Shown piece by piece: positions 21,376 to 33,421 of a DNA stretch of 64,000 bases; position 1 is the stretch's first letter; every line of letters begins with the position of its first letter. This DNA is from Azolla caroliniana. Taxonomy: Eukaryota; Polypodiophyta. The notes below the pieces were generated by a model. The model saw nothing but the letters and a program-made list of their open reading frames with translations. It did not search any database and was not told where the DNA came from. Made by a program: the position numbers and the translations under genes. The DNA lies in contig JBHGNT010000002.1 in NCBI GenBank assembly GCA_043228905.1, forward strand, positions 10,106,001-10,170,000, written 5' to 3'.

Positions 21376-22159
21376 TGTCATGCCTTTCTGCGCCAAACTG
21401 TTGCGTGAGTCAGGTGGGAACCGTTGGGGTTTTGGACTAGGAGGAGGAGAATTCTAAAATAGATAGGAATGTGAATAGATAGCTTGTAAGAAAGAGATAA
21501 AAATTCGTGAATCCCACGAATATAATGAATAGCTTGACTTAATAATTTAAAATCATTGTAATAAATTGAAATAGTTTAGAATTGATTAGAGTAGATTGAG
21601 AAAAGAGATCAAAACTTGTGAATCCCACAAGTATTACATTAATCAATATTTAGAATGTAATAAAAAAACCCCAAGAATCAAGCATCTCAATACATCTTTC
21701 TCTTCCCTTCATATAGTGACGGAAGAGGCGAAGTATATCTTACCACATGGAAATCATCATGCTTTTTCTAAAGTGTTCATGCACACTAGATGTGTATGAA
21801 TAACTTTTCCTATTATGCTTTTTCTTCTAATAATAATGTTCATGCATGTGAGATGTGCATGAATAGCTTTTTCGATCATGCATTTTCTTCTAACTAAAGT
21901 TTTATGCACTCTACGTGTAAATGTACCTTTTCCTAAAAAATATATGTGAGATAACCTTTGTATGTGGGATATCTACTATTTTAATACTTGTGTTGTTTTA
22001 GTATAACAGTAAAGCTACACATTATTAAGATGGAGGTACATTTTTTAATCTTGCCCTATGCATGTAATATATATTTTAATATTATCTTTTATTTCCTCAT
22101 ATTTATTGAATCGGGCACTCCATACATTTTTCACGTAGTGTACGAAATGCACTACGACA
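21376..22159 (-). repeat. 5' LTR of the truncated F-type gypsy
   Basis: 784 bases; plus-strand ends are TGTCATGCCTTTC and CACTACGACA. It is the best full copy of the family that also includes 5090-5594. A tRNA-like module on the plus strand lies near 21990-22065 (GTATAACAGTAAAGC, then TTTTAATCTTGCC). Confidence 0.8.
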
Positions 22160-22421
22160 ATTTTTCCTTTTTCTCTCCCTTTAGATTTCAAGGTCTTTGG
22201 CGTCTTCGATGGTCCGACCATATCATTCGTGCACTATACAACAATAATGATCAACTACTACAACTTAAAGTTTCCCTTGTTTATATACTACAACAACTTT
22301 CTGGCTATTTACAAGTATAGCCCACAAGGAGCATATTTGGACTATCTACAAATATAGTCTCCCGATTTGGAAATCGATTTCAGCTCATCCCATCTAGAGG
22401 GACCTGGTTTTCCCAACAGAA
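22160..22421. other. Unassigned 262-bp spacer between two LTRs
   Basis: AT-rich sequence between two LTRs of opposite orientation. No coding or repeat signature is recognised. Confidence 0.4.
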
Positions 22422-22639
22422 TGTCGTAGTATACTTTGTATACTACAAGAAATATATACGGAGTACTTGATTAACTAAATATAAAGAAATAGGAGAAACC
22501 ACTAAAATAATTATGTTACATGCATAGGGCAAGATTTGAACCATGTACCTCTATGTTAATAATTTCAAGCCTTAACATTATGAGTATTAAAGTTATATAA
22601 AAGTTTATCCCTTGTAAATATTCTAGATAAGCATGATAG

Positions 22640-22800
22640 AAAAAGTTATCCATGCATACACACTCGAGTTAAATGAAAAAGTATGATAGAAAAAGCTAAT
22701 CATGGACATGTTGTGTGCATGAACACTTGAGTTAAAGGAAAAACATGATAGAAAAAGCTAATCATGGACATGTAGTGTGCATGAACACTTGAGTTAGAAA
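22640..22800 (+). repeat. Short tandem repeats in the LTR
   Basis: About three imperfect copies, roughly 58 bases each, of a unit with GATAGAAAAAGCTAATCATG and a GTGCATGAACACTTGAGTTA-like part. They account for length differences between LTR copies. Confidence 0.6.
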
Positions 22801-23024
22801 AAGCCATGATGCTTGCATGTGGTAAACGTAGACTCTCCCATCACTATATAAGGATGGCGAAGCAAATTGTAAGGGGTTGTCAATTTTTGGGTTTTCTAAA
22901 TATTGATTGAATACATTATATACGTGTGTTTCACGATGTTCTTCTATCTCTCTTCCCATCTATTGAAAGATTTGGATTGATTCTTGAATTCTTAATAATA
23001 ATTATTCTAATTCATTATACTTGT

Positions 23025-23029
23025 GAAAT
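23025..23029. repeat. Target-site duplication of element C (left)
   Basis: GAAAT, repeated at 34355-34359. Confidence 0.85.
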
Positions 23030-23434
23030 TGTTGAGAGACAAGCTCAACATCGGTCGGATCGGCTGAAGAAGCCGAGGACCGGATCGGTTGGGACCGATC
23101 GGTTAGGCCGAGTGCGTAAACCAGGAGGCAGTTAGGAAAGATATTCCGTGAGGAATATATTTGGGAGTTAGTGTAGGAGCTCTTAAAGAGCATTGAAGTA
23201 TGGTCATTACTTTGGTCAGTACTTCGAGGACTTGTATAAAAGTGTTCATGGAACACACATATGTATAGAGTAGTGAATCGAGATCTTTTGTTGAATATAG
23301 TTCTTGTGTTTTTTCTCTCTCTCTCTCTCTCTGTCTCTCCCGCATATATTGCGTAAGCTCAAGCTCTCCATTAAACCTGAGTCTTCTTCCTTCTGTTCGG
23401 TCTTCATACTTGCTTCTACACGTTACTTTTTACA
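23030..23434 (+). repeat. Element C 5' LTR
   Basis: 405 bases from TGTTGAGAGACAAGC to ACTTTTTACA. TATA box TATAAAAG at 23235-23242. The 3' LTR lacks a short stretch present here near 23200, which contributes to its 391-base length. Confidence 0.9.
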
Positions 23435-23446
23435 TGGTATCAGAGC
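23435..23446 (+). promoter_or_regulatory. Primer-binding site, initiator tRNA-Met
   Basis: TGGTATCAGAGC directly follows the 5' LTR; it is the usual plant copia primer site complementary to the 3' end of tRNA-iMet. Confidence 0.92.
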
Positions 23447-23506
23447 GTGAGGGTTGAGAACCTCTCTACAGCCGACATAGCTTGACGAAGAAGAACAAGA
23501 AGAACG

Positions 23507-24735
23507 ATGGATAGAGGCATGGCGAGCTCGCTTCCAATAGAGAAGCTCGACAGAACCAACTACGCGTCTTGGTCCTACAAAATGCACCAGTACCTGCTCG
23601 GGCACGGCTACTGGAGTTATGTCGAAGGAGCTAATGATGCGGCACCCGAATCAACACACAGAGACTTCCCGTCGTGGGAGCAATCGGCGAGCAGGGTATT
23701 TTTACTGCTTCGCGTCGTGTGTGGGCGAACAACTATTGAGCTATGTTCGGGATGCAAAGACGCCGAAGGGTGCGTGGGAAAATCTGAATAAGATTTTTGC
23801 CACAAGCACCACATCCAGGAAGCTTCAGCTCCGATAGGAGTTGAACAACCTACGACAACGCGACTTGTCGGTGGCGGACTATACCTCGAAGATCAAGGAT
23901 ATCTGCGACTCCCTCGCCTCCATAGAGGTGAACATCGAGGAGAGCGACATGGTCCAGATTTGTCTCGGAGGTTTGGCGTCGAAGTTCAAAGCGCTCCGAA
24001 CGGCTGTGTGTACCCGGGAGAATACGCCGTCCTTTTTCGACTTACAGTCAATGCTCCTGGTAGAGGAGAACCACGCGGGTGCATCTACAAGCACGCACGC
24101 CAACAACAGAATGTTGTACACGAAGGGAGATAGGCCCTGTGGACGTGGAGGACGAGGCGAGTCGGCGCGCAATGGAGGCGGCCGACGAGATCAAGGAAGA
24201 AGGCACCGAAGTGATGCCGACAGCAACTCCGGACCCTCTGGAAACAGGGGGAGTCGAAGCGATGTGAATCGGGAAGGGAAGGCCATCGCGGAGTGTTGGT
24301 ACTGTGGCAAGAAAGGCCACAGGGAAAGTGAGTGCTGGAAGAAGCGCGCCGATTCGGAGAGAACCGGTTCCGGAAACGGCTCCGGACATACCGACAAGGG
24401 AATTTGGCAGCGATCACACTACGCCGAAGACTCCGGGAGAGCCAGAGAAGGGTCTGCCTTCGTGACGAGACACGAAGCAAAGTCAATGAAACGGATCACC
24501 CCGAGATCGGACGAGGTGTGGTACGTAGACTCCGGTGCGTCAAACCACATGACGAGCCATAAGGAGTGGTTCTCGTACCTTGAAAAACCGATACAACCTG
24601 GAATAGTCGCAACTGGAGACGACACTCCGCATCCGATCACGAATGTCGGAGAAGTTCCCCTTAGCCATGTCGGGCAGAAAGGGAAACTCATGAACGTGCT
24701 GCACGTTCCGACAATCACGAAGAACTTGGGTCTCG
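23507..24735 (+). pseudogene. Element C: gag and protease
   Basis: Gag opens at ATG 23507 (MASSLPIEKLDRTNYASW, the copia capsid N-terminus). A frameshift occurs near 23690 and a TAG at 23837-23839. The capsid block DYTSKIKDICDSLASIE is followed by an Arg/Gly/Asp-rich linker and the zinc knuckle CWYCGKKGHRESEC at 24294-24335. Protease follows at 24512-24550 (VWYVDSGASNHMT, catalytic DSG). A second frameshift near 24720 separates it from integrase. Confidence 0.88.
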
Positions 24736-25797
24736 GTCGGACATATCGTCGACCAAGGGATGGAGGTTCGGTTTACACACCTCGGGTGCTTCATTGAGGA
24801 AGAAGGCCGTGTGATTGCGCAAGGGCGCAGAGACGGGAGGATGTTCATCCTCGACTCCACTGACGGTGGCACCGCAATGTTCGCGAAGGGAAGAAAAACC
24901 GAGTCGGACATCGACTTGTGGCACAAGCGGATAGGCCATGTCAACTACCAGCGGCTTCAAGATCTGCAATCGAAACAGGTAGTGTTAGGATTGCCCAAAT
25001 TTAGTGGCCGAAAGGCACAAATTTGTGAAGCCTGCCAGCTCAGGAAGCAGCACCAACTTCCTTTCCCAAACGAGCGAAACCGGAGCCGGAACAAGCTCGA
25101 CCTTATACACTCCGATGTATGGGGGCCAACACAAAATGTTAGTCTTGGCGGGAGCCGATATTTCGTCTCCTTCATCGACGACCACATGCGGCACACGTGG
25201 ATCTACCTCATTGAGAGGAAGAACGAAGTCTTTGACTGTTTCCGAGACCTCAAAGGGTTCGTGGAAACGGAAACGGGACGAAAGATCAAGTGCCTGCGGT
25301 CGGATGGCGGGAAAGAGTACTTTTCTAGTCAATTCAACGGTTATCTACAACAAATGGGAATTCGGCGCGAATTCAATTGTAGATACACGCCAGAGCAGAA
25401 CGGCGTGGCCGAGAGGAAGAATCGGTTTGTTGTGGAAGCGGCACGGGCAATGTTGGAGGAGAAGAGCTTGCCCAAGTTCTACTGGGCCGAGGCGGTCAGG
25501 ACCGCGGTATACATCCAGAACCGGATCGGAGACAAAGTGTCGGCGCACGAGCTATATTTCGGAACGAAGCCGAACTTGCGACACTTGAGGGTTTTCGGTA
25601 GCATTGCGTATGTGCATGTACCGAAGGAGAAAAGGAGGAAGCTGGACGCAAAGGCCGAGAAATGCATCTTGGTCGGTTACTCGGACGAGCAGAAGGGTTA
25701 TAAGTGCTATAACCCTCGCACCAAACAAGCGCGTGTTAGCCGCGACGTTATGTTTCACGAGTCCGCGTCCTGGTACCAACCCCTGACTCCAATCTGA
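24736..25797 (+). pseudogene. Element C: integrase
   Basis: A complete copia integrase with an HHCC domain (WHKRIGHVNYQRL, CEACQLRKQ) and all three catalytic acids (HSDVWGP, RSDGGKEYF, NGVAERKNR). The C-terminal KAEKCILVGYSDEQKGYKCY block is present. The frame ends at 25797 after a frameshift into the charged IN-RT linker. Element B keeps only the part from RSDGG onward. Confidence 0.9.
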
Positions 25798-27092
25798 GCT
25801 CTGACGATGAGGTCAGCGAGGCCAAGATGCTTCCGGATGAGCCCGAAATCGAGACCCGCGAAGAGAGTCCGATTTCTCTCCGTTTAAGTGGACCGATTGG
25901 ACGACTGAGTCGGTACGACCAGTCCGATGAAGAGCCGGCGAGTAGTGGAGACTCGGCCGTGCATTCCCCGCGCAGGAAGCCGAGGAGACGGCTTACGCGC
26001 AAAGAGAAAGGGAAGAAGAAGGTGTCGGATTCCGGCATGGATAGGAACGAGTCAGACCGACGCGAGTCCGACTCCGAGGGAACCGGTGACGGGTCTTTAA
26101 AGGTGAAGACCGCGTCGACCGAGAAGGCCTCGACATCGGCTAATGTGAGATTATGCCGATCTACCCACCGGAAGAATTCTATTTTGCGGTTCGGATACAA
26201 CAAGTACATGGCGCATCATTATGCGTAGATGACCCGTGTAGCGGAAGTGCGTGAGCCGGAGAGCTACGCAGAAGTGGCTAAAGACGCGAATTGGCGTGCC
26301 GCGATGGAGGAAGAGATGCATGCATTGGCGGAGAACGAGACCTGGGACCTGGTTGACGCACCAAGAGGGGTAAAACCGATCGGGTGTAGGTGGGTGTACA
26401 AGGTCAAGTACAACACAGATGGCTCGGTCAACCGGTACAAGGCTCGACTAGTGGCAAAGGGCTACGCGCAGAAACCCCGCATCGACTACGATGAGACGTT
26501 TGCGCCGGTCGCAAAAATGACGACCGTCCGTGTTTTTCTCGCAGTAGCTGCGGTGAAGGGGTGGCACTTACATCAGATAGATGTAAAGAATGCGTTCCTG
26601 CAAGGTGAGCTTGAGGAACAGGTGTACATGGTACAACCCCCTGGATTTTACTCTGGAACGAATTCCTCGGCAGTATGCCGATTGAAGAAGTCCCTTTACG
26701 GACTAAAGCAAGCCCCGAGTGCCTGGAATGCGAAGATCACGCAACAACTACGTCGGATGGGCTTCGTCACGTCAAAATCGGACTCTTCCCTATTCATCCG
26801 GAAAGGTCGACTCGGACCGGTTAGTATTTTACTATATGTTGGTGACTTGGTCATCACCGGTGCCGACCTACGTGAAATCGACCGCGTGAAGCTCCAGCTT
26901 GCGGCATTGTTCGACATGAAGGATCTAGGGGACCTTCATTACTTCCTCGGGATCAAAGTGATCCGTACCTACGTGCTGAGTATGCTCTTCAAATTCGGGA
27001 TGGCCGACTGTAAGTCAGTCTCGACTCCTCTGGACAGAACCGTCAAGCTTCGTCCCGATACGGGAACGGTATGCGACCCGACGAGGTTCTGA
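25798..27092 (+). pseudogene. Element C: IN-RT linker and RT
   Basis: The linker (25827-26160) is rich in Ser, Arg, Asp and Lys (RRLTRKEKGKKKVSD). TAG at 26226-26228 splits HHYA from MTRVAE. RT has CRWVYKVKYN, ARLVAKGYAQ, SLYGLKQAP and an altered active site, YVGD instead of YVDD, near 26836-26847. A deletion near 26955 removes the PEGILISQRHY region kept in B. A TGA ends the frame at 27090-27092. Confidence 0.88.
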
Positions 27093-28169
27093 CAAATTGT
27101 CGGAAGCCTCATATACTTGAACATCACCCGACCCGACCTCAGTTATCCGGTCGGAGTGATCAGTTAGTTCATGGCGCGACCTACCGAGGAGCACCTTCAG
27201 TGTGCACAACGCATACTTTGGTATGTCAACGACACTAAGGACCGGGGACTGCTATATTGGACCGGTGCAGCCACGCAGTTAGTTGGCTACACCGATGTTG
27301 ATTGGGCTGGCAACGCCGCCGATCGCCGATCCACGTCCGGATACGCGTTCTCCCTCGGGAGTGCCCCGATGGCGTGGAGCAGTAAGAAGCAGCCGACAGT
27401 TGCACTGTCGAGCACCGAAGCTGAGTACCGAGGACCGGCTGTCGCGACATGCGAGGCCATATGGTTGAAGCGACTACTTAAGGACCTGCAAGAGGAGGTG
27501 TCAGATACGACGACGATCTACTGCGACAACCTCAGCAGCATCCAGCTCGCGAAAAACCCTGTTTTCCACGCACGGACCAAGCACATTGAGGTGCACTACC
27601 ATTTTGTTTGTGAGCGTGTCCTTTCTAGTGAAGTCGAACTTCAGTACGTTCCGACGGATCGGCAGACTGCCGACATCTTCACTAAGCCCCTTGGTCTGGA
27701 CAAGTTGCGGCAATTCTCTGGTGCGCTCGGATTGCGTCACCTCGACGTGCCAAACTTGAGGGGGAGAACAGTCCCGAACGACCAAGCAAAGCAGCAGGAA
27801 AGGAGCGGAGGCCGCGACACCGAGTCGGTTGACTCGGTTGTTGACTCGGTTGTCGAGTTAGACTTCGGATCGGCTGAAGAAGCCGAGGGCGGAGCCGCGG
27901 AAAAGTCCGAAAGTGGACATAAGGGGAGTAGCCGAAGGAGAGAGCCTAAGCCAACCAGGCATGGGGAAGATGACGCCACCAAGGGCGAGAAGACCGAATA
28001 CGAGTTGGAGACAACCAACTCGGACGGGAGCGAAAACCGATCGGAGGTAGCAGAGTCGGTTCAGATGTTTGATTCAGACACGCTGAATCAACCGAGGCCC
28101 AAGTGGAAGAAAAGGCAGCAGAAGAAGCGTCAACACCGCAACAACAGAAGAACTAATGAGGGCCACATC
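27093..28169 (+). pseudogene. Element C: RNase H and C-terminal extension
   Basis: RNase H with TDVDWAGN, SSTEAEYRG and YCDNLSS; a TAG lies at about 27167. After the usual end (RQFSGALGLRHLDVPNLRG) the frame stays open for about 135 residues: acidic repeats (SVDSVVDSVVE, EEAEGG), then basic (RPKWKKRQQKKRQHRNN). It is cut by D at 28170 and resumes at 33826 with SRQADRKG and a stop. The same extension occurs in B. Confidence 0.85.
28165..28169. repeat. Target-site duplication of element D (left)
   Basis: ACATC, repeated at 33821-33825. Confidence 0.92.
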
Positions 28170-28568
28170 TGTCAGAACCAAGGATAAAAGATAGAGTGAT
28201 GGAAGAAGGATAGAGAAGAATGGATGTATAAGATAGAGAAAGAAAGAGAATGGATACAAGATATGTAATGAGAGCTAAAGACTGGTGTTGATTCGAATTG
28301 ATTTGAGAATACATGTATGCGCTTATTTATAGGTTCCTATAGAATAGCTTAGAGATTTCTAGAATGTTCTAGACCTAGAATGCTCTAGGACATTCTAGAA
28401 CATTCTAGAATAATCTAGAGTTTTTACAATAATCAATGTAATACAAGAAGTAGCTTTTATTGTTTCATATAACAATAAGCTATCTTAATGGTTGAGGTTT
28501 TCAAGTATGAATTACAAGGTTCGAGGTTCAAGTCCGGGTGACGCCATAATGGTCATGTGTTCATGACA
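28170..28568 (-). repeat. Element D 3' LTR
   Basis: 399 bases; minus-strand ends are TGTCATGAAC and GGTTCTGACA. TATA box (CTATAAATAA on the minus strand) at 28323-28332. The U3 start holds a tRNA-like module on the opposite strand (28480-28556). Confidence 0.95.
28357..28410 (-). promoter_or_regulatory. Heat-shock-element clusters in D LTR
   Basis: TTCTAGAACATTCTAGAA at 28393-28410 is a perfect TTCnnGAAnnTTCnnGAA array. TTCTAGAATGTTCTAGA at 28357-28373 is a second one. On the minus strand both lie upstream of the TATA box, the nearer about 25 bases away. Confidence 0.65.
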
Positions 28569-28582
28569 CTATCCCTCCTTCG

Positions 28583-29335
28583 AGAACGCCGAGTGGAAGT
28601 CGGCGTTAACATTGTTGGGCCGGGCTTGTTTGGATAGTGACGATGGAAGTCGTTGACCAGAGCTTCAACATTACAAACGTTATCGATGGGTTCCCAAGTG
28701 CGATCACTCGGAGGATAACCAAGCCAATCAACTAGATAATAAAGCTTATTGCGCGCAATCTTAGAATCGAGAATAGCAGCTACCTCGTATTCGGGGCCGT
28801 CCACAAGTTGTACAGAAGGCGGTGGTGGCACGACACGATCAGGAATTAAAGAGGTGTGGCAAGGTTCCAAAAGAGAGCTATGAAAGACAGGGTGAAGCCG
28901 CATATGTGCAGGAAGGTTAAGACGAAATGTTGCATCATTAATCTGCGCCGTGATGACAAAAGGACCTAAGCGTTGATAGTCAAGCTTAGCACACGGTCGG
29001 GTAGTCTTGATGTGACGACGAAGCAACCATACACGGTCACCAACCTTAAACGGAGACTTAAGACGATGTCGATCGGCATTGGTCTTATGGTGTGCTTGCG
29101 CTTTCTGAAGATGTGACGATAACTCGAACTGGATTTGTTGTAGTCGGTGGAGGTGATGCGCCGCACTAGGGTTTCGTGACACCTCGGGAAGATCCAGTAT
29201 ACACCATCGAGGGTGGTTGCCGGTGTAGGCAAAGAAAGGTGTAACTTTGGTAGAAGAGTGGACCGTGTTGTTGTATGCAAACTCAGCAAGATGTAAAATT
29301 TTACTCCAATCATCTTGTTGATAACTAATGAAACA
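28583..29335 (-). pseudogene. Element D: integrase C-terminus and chromodomain
   Basis: Same frame as integrase, after the TGA at 29336-29338. It holds the barrel region (FKVGDRVWLLRRH, YQRLGPFVI, VFHSSLLEPCH) and a chromodomain (PEYEVAAILDSK, LYYLVDWLGYPPSDRTWEP) with its aromatic cage residues. The frame ends near 28553, inside the LTR edge. This places D in the chromovirus branch of Ty3/gypsy. Confidence 0.9.
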
Positions 29336-30490
29336 TCAAAGATATTGCTCGAGCGTTTGATTTGTGCGCTCTGTTTGTCCGTCAGTTTGTGGATGATAAG
29401 CCGAAGAGAGGTTGCAAGAGATTTTGAGGCCTGCCCATAGGTGCTTCCAAAAGTGTGAGATAAATTGAGGACCTCGATCGCTAATAATATCATTCGGGAG
29501 ACCATGATGGCGAAACACTTCACACATAATGAGATCTGCAGTTTCTTCACTATTGATGATCTTTACACAGGGTACAAAATGTGCCATCTTGGTGAACTGA
29601 TCCACTACTGTTAAAATAGTATCAAAGCCTTTGGAAGGTGGCAGATCCGTAATGAAATCCATAGAAATAGACTGCCATGGCTTGTTGGGAGGGGGTAATG
29701 GTTGTAGTAAGCCATAAGGGTGATGCCGGGGTATTTTGGCGCGACAGCAGGTGTCACAAGTGCGAACATAATCTTCGACAAATTTTTGCAAGTGAGGCCA
29801 CCAAAACGAACGTTTCACCAGCTCAATGGTCTTGGAAATACCAAAATGTCCAGCCATGGGGGCATCATGACAATGTTCCAACAATTGAAGTCGGGGTGAT
29901 CCGTCGGGGACGTAAAGGAGATTCTTGTAGAAGAGTAAACCATCTTGCCACTTGAAGTCCTTATAATGTTGAGATGACCCTGGCAATGTGGAGCAAGATG
30001 GACGACTTGAACCACAGTGGGCTAAGACATCCTTAGCAAAATCATCCGAATGAAGTTGTTGCCGAATAGTGTCAAGAAGGGTAGAATCAAGTGGTGTGGC
30101 ATAAATTGTTGTTACCTGTAGCTTTGATGGCCCGAGGAGAGTTTGCTTTTGATTGTCAAAGGCCGGATCTCCAGGTCGAAGTGCTAGATACGAACGCCGA
30201 GACAGAGCATCTGCTTTCCCTTGTTGTTTTCCGGGGCGAAAAATGATCTTGAAATCGAAATGCGTTAGAAATTGGGCCCACCGAGCTTGTCGTCTATTTA
30301 ATACTCGAGCTGTTTGAAAATATGTGAGATTTTTGTGATCACTATAAATGATAATTTGATGAGGTGATCCTTCTAGAAAATGACGCCATTGCTCAAATGA
30401 GTCGACCACAGCTAGTAACTCCTTGTCATGCACCTCATAGTTTATCTCCGAAACAGTAAACTTTCTCGAGTGAAACGCGACTGGATGTAT
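29336..30490 (-). pseudogene. Element D: RNase H and integrase
   Basis: In frame with RT but separated by a TAG at 30491-30493. RNase H is seen in YEVHDKELLAVVDSF and IIYSDHKNLTYF. Integrase has HCHDAPMAGHFG, CDTCCRAK, then SMDFITDLP, SDRGPQFISHF and HPQTDGQTERTNQ, so HHCC and D-D-E are all present. A TGA at 29336-29338 cuts it shortly after the catalytic Glu. Confidence 0.92.
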
Positions 30491-31444
30491 CTACCCGTCC
30501 TCGCCTGGTTGCGATAGGATACTCCCCAATGCAAAGTCTGATGCATCCGCCTCAATAGTAAATGGCTTTTCAGGATCAATATGTGCTAGGATGGGTGCTG
30601 ATGTGAATGCCTCTTTTAGCTGCGTAAAAGCCTTGTCCGCTTCGATACTCCAAAAAAATGCTTGATTTTTCTTGGTGAGTTGAGTAAGGGGCAACACAAT
30701 GCTTGAATAATTATGTATGAATTTGCGATAGAAGTTCGCAAATCCGAGGAAACACTGGACATCCCGAACTGAGCATGGGGGTTTCCATTCCAATATTGTT
30801 TGGACTTTTGCCGGGTCCATGAAAACACCTTGGGAGCAAATAGTGTATCCCAAAAATTCGACTTGTTTGCAATCAAAACTGCATTTCTCAAGTTTGGCGT
30901 AAAGACCATACTTCCTTAGGCGTTCAAGTACTTGCCACACATGTATATCATGCTCCCCCTGTGTTTTAGAGTAAATCAATAGATCATCTAGGTAGATGAT
31001 TAGAAAAATATCCAAGAAATCCCGGAAGATGTCATTTGCCATATGTTGGAATACGGCAGGTGCATTTGTGAGCCCGAAAGGCATGACTGTATACTCGAAA
31101 TGACCATACCGAGTACGAAATGCTGTTTTCCACTCATCTCCTGGCCGAATTCGAACAAGATTATATGCACCCCTTAGATCAATTTTGGTAAAATGCTTTG
31201 CCCCACCAATGCGTTCTAAGAGATTGGAGATTAAAGGTAAAGCATACCTATTCCTTATGGTGACTTTATTTAAGCCTTGATAGTCCACGACCAAACGAAG
31301 GGAGCTGTCCTTTTTCTTCACAAAAAAGATAGGAGCACCAGCTGGAGACTTTGAATGTCGAATAAACCCATGTGCAAGATTTTCCTCGATGTATTCTCGA
31401 AGAACCTCAAGCTCAGTCGGTGATAAATTGTAAATCGGCCCCAC
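30491..31444 (-). pseudogene. Element D: reverse transcriptase
   Basis: A nearly complete gypsy RT: PAGAPIFFVKKKDSSLRLV, DYQGLNKVTIRNRY, motif A FTKIDLRGAYN, FGLTNAPAVFQ, active site YLDDLLIYS and the LGFANFYRKF connection. All catalytic aspartates are intact. A one-base frame change near 31440 separates it from protease. Confidence 0.92.
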
Positions 31445-32200
31445 GGAGGCTCTTTTCCTGGTTGGAGATCAATAGGACAGTCGTACGACCGATGCTTTGG
31501 AAGAACACTAGCTTTGACTTTGTCAAAAACATCAGCATAGTCTTGATATTTTTTGGGAATTTGGATGTCTGAATTCCCTTGAATGACACTAGAAGGTGTC
31601 ACTGATACTACAAATAAGAAAAGGTCCTCCTTGCCTCCCACTTGGTGCAATTGTTGCAATGTGATGGCTAAAATTTGATGAGAAGGATATGGTGCATCGG
31701 TAGAACTATATACTTTGGGAGGATAATCCCGAGTTCGATCCTTGACAATGATATTTTCTGCTAAAGGGCACCTAATTTCTCGCTTCCTCCAATCGATTCT
31801 AGGGTTATGTAGCTCGAACCATGGCAAACCGAGGACAATTGGATGCTCAGGACTACGGATTATGTTAAAGGAAACTACACATCCTAAATCACCCAAGAGT
31901 ATGTGTATTGGCTCAGACTCTTCAAATATCTTCCCGGAAGCTATGGGGCGTCCATCAATCACTACTACGGAAACTGGACAAGGAAGTGTATGCAAGGATA
32001 TTTGGTGTTTTTGGGCAGAATCTCTATCCATGAAACAAGAATTGACTCCAGTATCTAAGAGGGCTTGGACTTGAAGTTGACAACTGGGTGTCCTAACTTG
32101 TACTAGGGCTGAGAAGACTCTACTAACATGCTTGGAAGAAATGGAACCCACACTAGGTTGTACATATCTAGGGTTGTCCAACCAAATGGCTCTTATTTTG
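31445..32200 (-). pseudogene. Element D: protease
   Basis: Retropepsin with active site ALLDTGVNSCFMD (DTG intact), flap region and HPIVLGLPWFELHNPRIDW. It is in a different frame from gag and from RT. The gag-side frame change near 32205 may be natural or a lesion; the RT-side one breaks a normally continuous frame. Confidence 0.88.
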
Positions 32201-32207
32201 GCCGGAC

Positions 32208-33359
32208 TTATTCGTTTGACTCCTCTTCTAATTGGCTTAGGACTTCAAATTTATTGGACAAGGGTGGATTATTCATAATATTAGATTCACTAACTACTTC
32301 TAAAATGTTGGACTCATTTTTATTGTCATAGTGAATTTGATTTACCTGACGTCTCGGCCTACGGGAGCAATGAATGGCTATATGTCCTGGACCTCCACAA
32401 TATAAGCACAGATGGTTTGCTCGACGACGTTGCTTCTCTTCGTCTGACAACGGTCCTCGTCGTTGAGTCATATCGATCTCCATGGGTGTAGGACTATCCA
32501 TTGGGACTGGACTACGTGTTTGCCTTGGAGTTGGAGCAGGGCTATACATTTGCCTTGGGGATGATTGTGCCGTTACTGATGCATAAGTTGGTGTGAATCT
32601 AGATCTTGTTATTTGTTGTTGTCGCTCACATCAACGCTCAAAAAGACGATTATCACACCGTATTGCTCGACTAATAGCTTCTGTAAGTGACCTTGGATCC
32701 TCGGGGAAGGTAAGAAGTAAGTCTTTGACATCACTACGAAGGCCTGAACGGAATTGCTCCATTAGGGCTTGTTCATCCCAAGGAATATCACTTGCGATGA
32801 GACGGAAATTGGCAGCATATGTTGAAGCTGGTTGATCACCTTGACGAAGTGTACGAATCTTGTTGATAGCTGTTCTCGCCCCATCAGTATCTCCGAAACA
32901 AGCCTTAAATTCCTTGAAATTATTCAGTAGAGGAGAATTGGTCTCTAGCAATGGAGCAAACCACGACAACGCTATGCCTGTCAATAAAGTGCCCACTAGC
33001 CCGACTCGTGATGCATCTGTTGGATAACGTGCGGGATGCATTTGAATCACCAACCGTACTTGATTCAAAAAACCTCGGAAATGCGCCCTCGACCCATCAA
33101 TTTTAGCTGGGAGGCTAATTTTGGTCTCCTTGATAAGTCCCTGACCTTCAACCCTTTGTTGTTGTAACACAACGATTGTCGACTCTAACTGTTGCACTCG
33201 TCGCGTGAACTCCTCTTGTTGTTGTTGCTTCTCTATAGTAACCTTTTGTAGATCCCCAAGTAGACGTTGATTCTCTACTTCAAGAGATGCGAACTTGGAT
33301 TTAAGGTTCTCCATTTCTGCAACAAGGGTGAGATATTCTTCTGAGTTAATGGCAGCCAT
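32208..33359 (-). pseudogene. Element D: gag
   Basis: Starts at ATG 33359 (MAAINSEEYLTLVAEMENL); upstream codons belong to the LTR and leader. A coiled-coil N-terminus (KSKFASLEVENQRLL) is followed by the capsid with the Retrotrans_gag block (WFAPLLE, AARTAINKIRTLRQGD) and the zinc knuckle CLYCGGPGHIAIHC near 32390. A TGA at 32631-32633 lies within an otherwise single frame ending at 32208. Confidence 0.88.
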
Positions 33360-33421
33360 GGTTTCAGGATGGTTACAAAGGAGGATAAGAGAGAGAGAGA
33401 GAGAGAGAATTCGAATCAAAC

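Larger units (their letters stand above)
22422..23029 (+). repeat. Gypsy LTR, part 1 (split by element C)
   Basis: Starts TGTCGTAGTATAC. It contains a tRNA-like module on the minus strand near 22510-22600 and three copies of a GTGTGCATGAACACTTGAGTTA-like unit at about 22640-22800. It continues at 34360-34482 on the other side of C, sharing the duplicated GAAAT. It is a relative of the LTR at 12267-12985. Confidence 0.8.

Noticed and set aside
28480-28556. True tRNA gene
   Set aside because: Only A- and B-box-like parts are present; arms do not pair as a cloverleaf, and an identical copy lies in each LTR of D.
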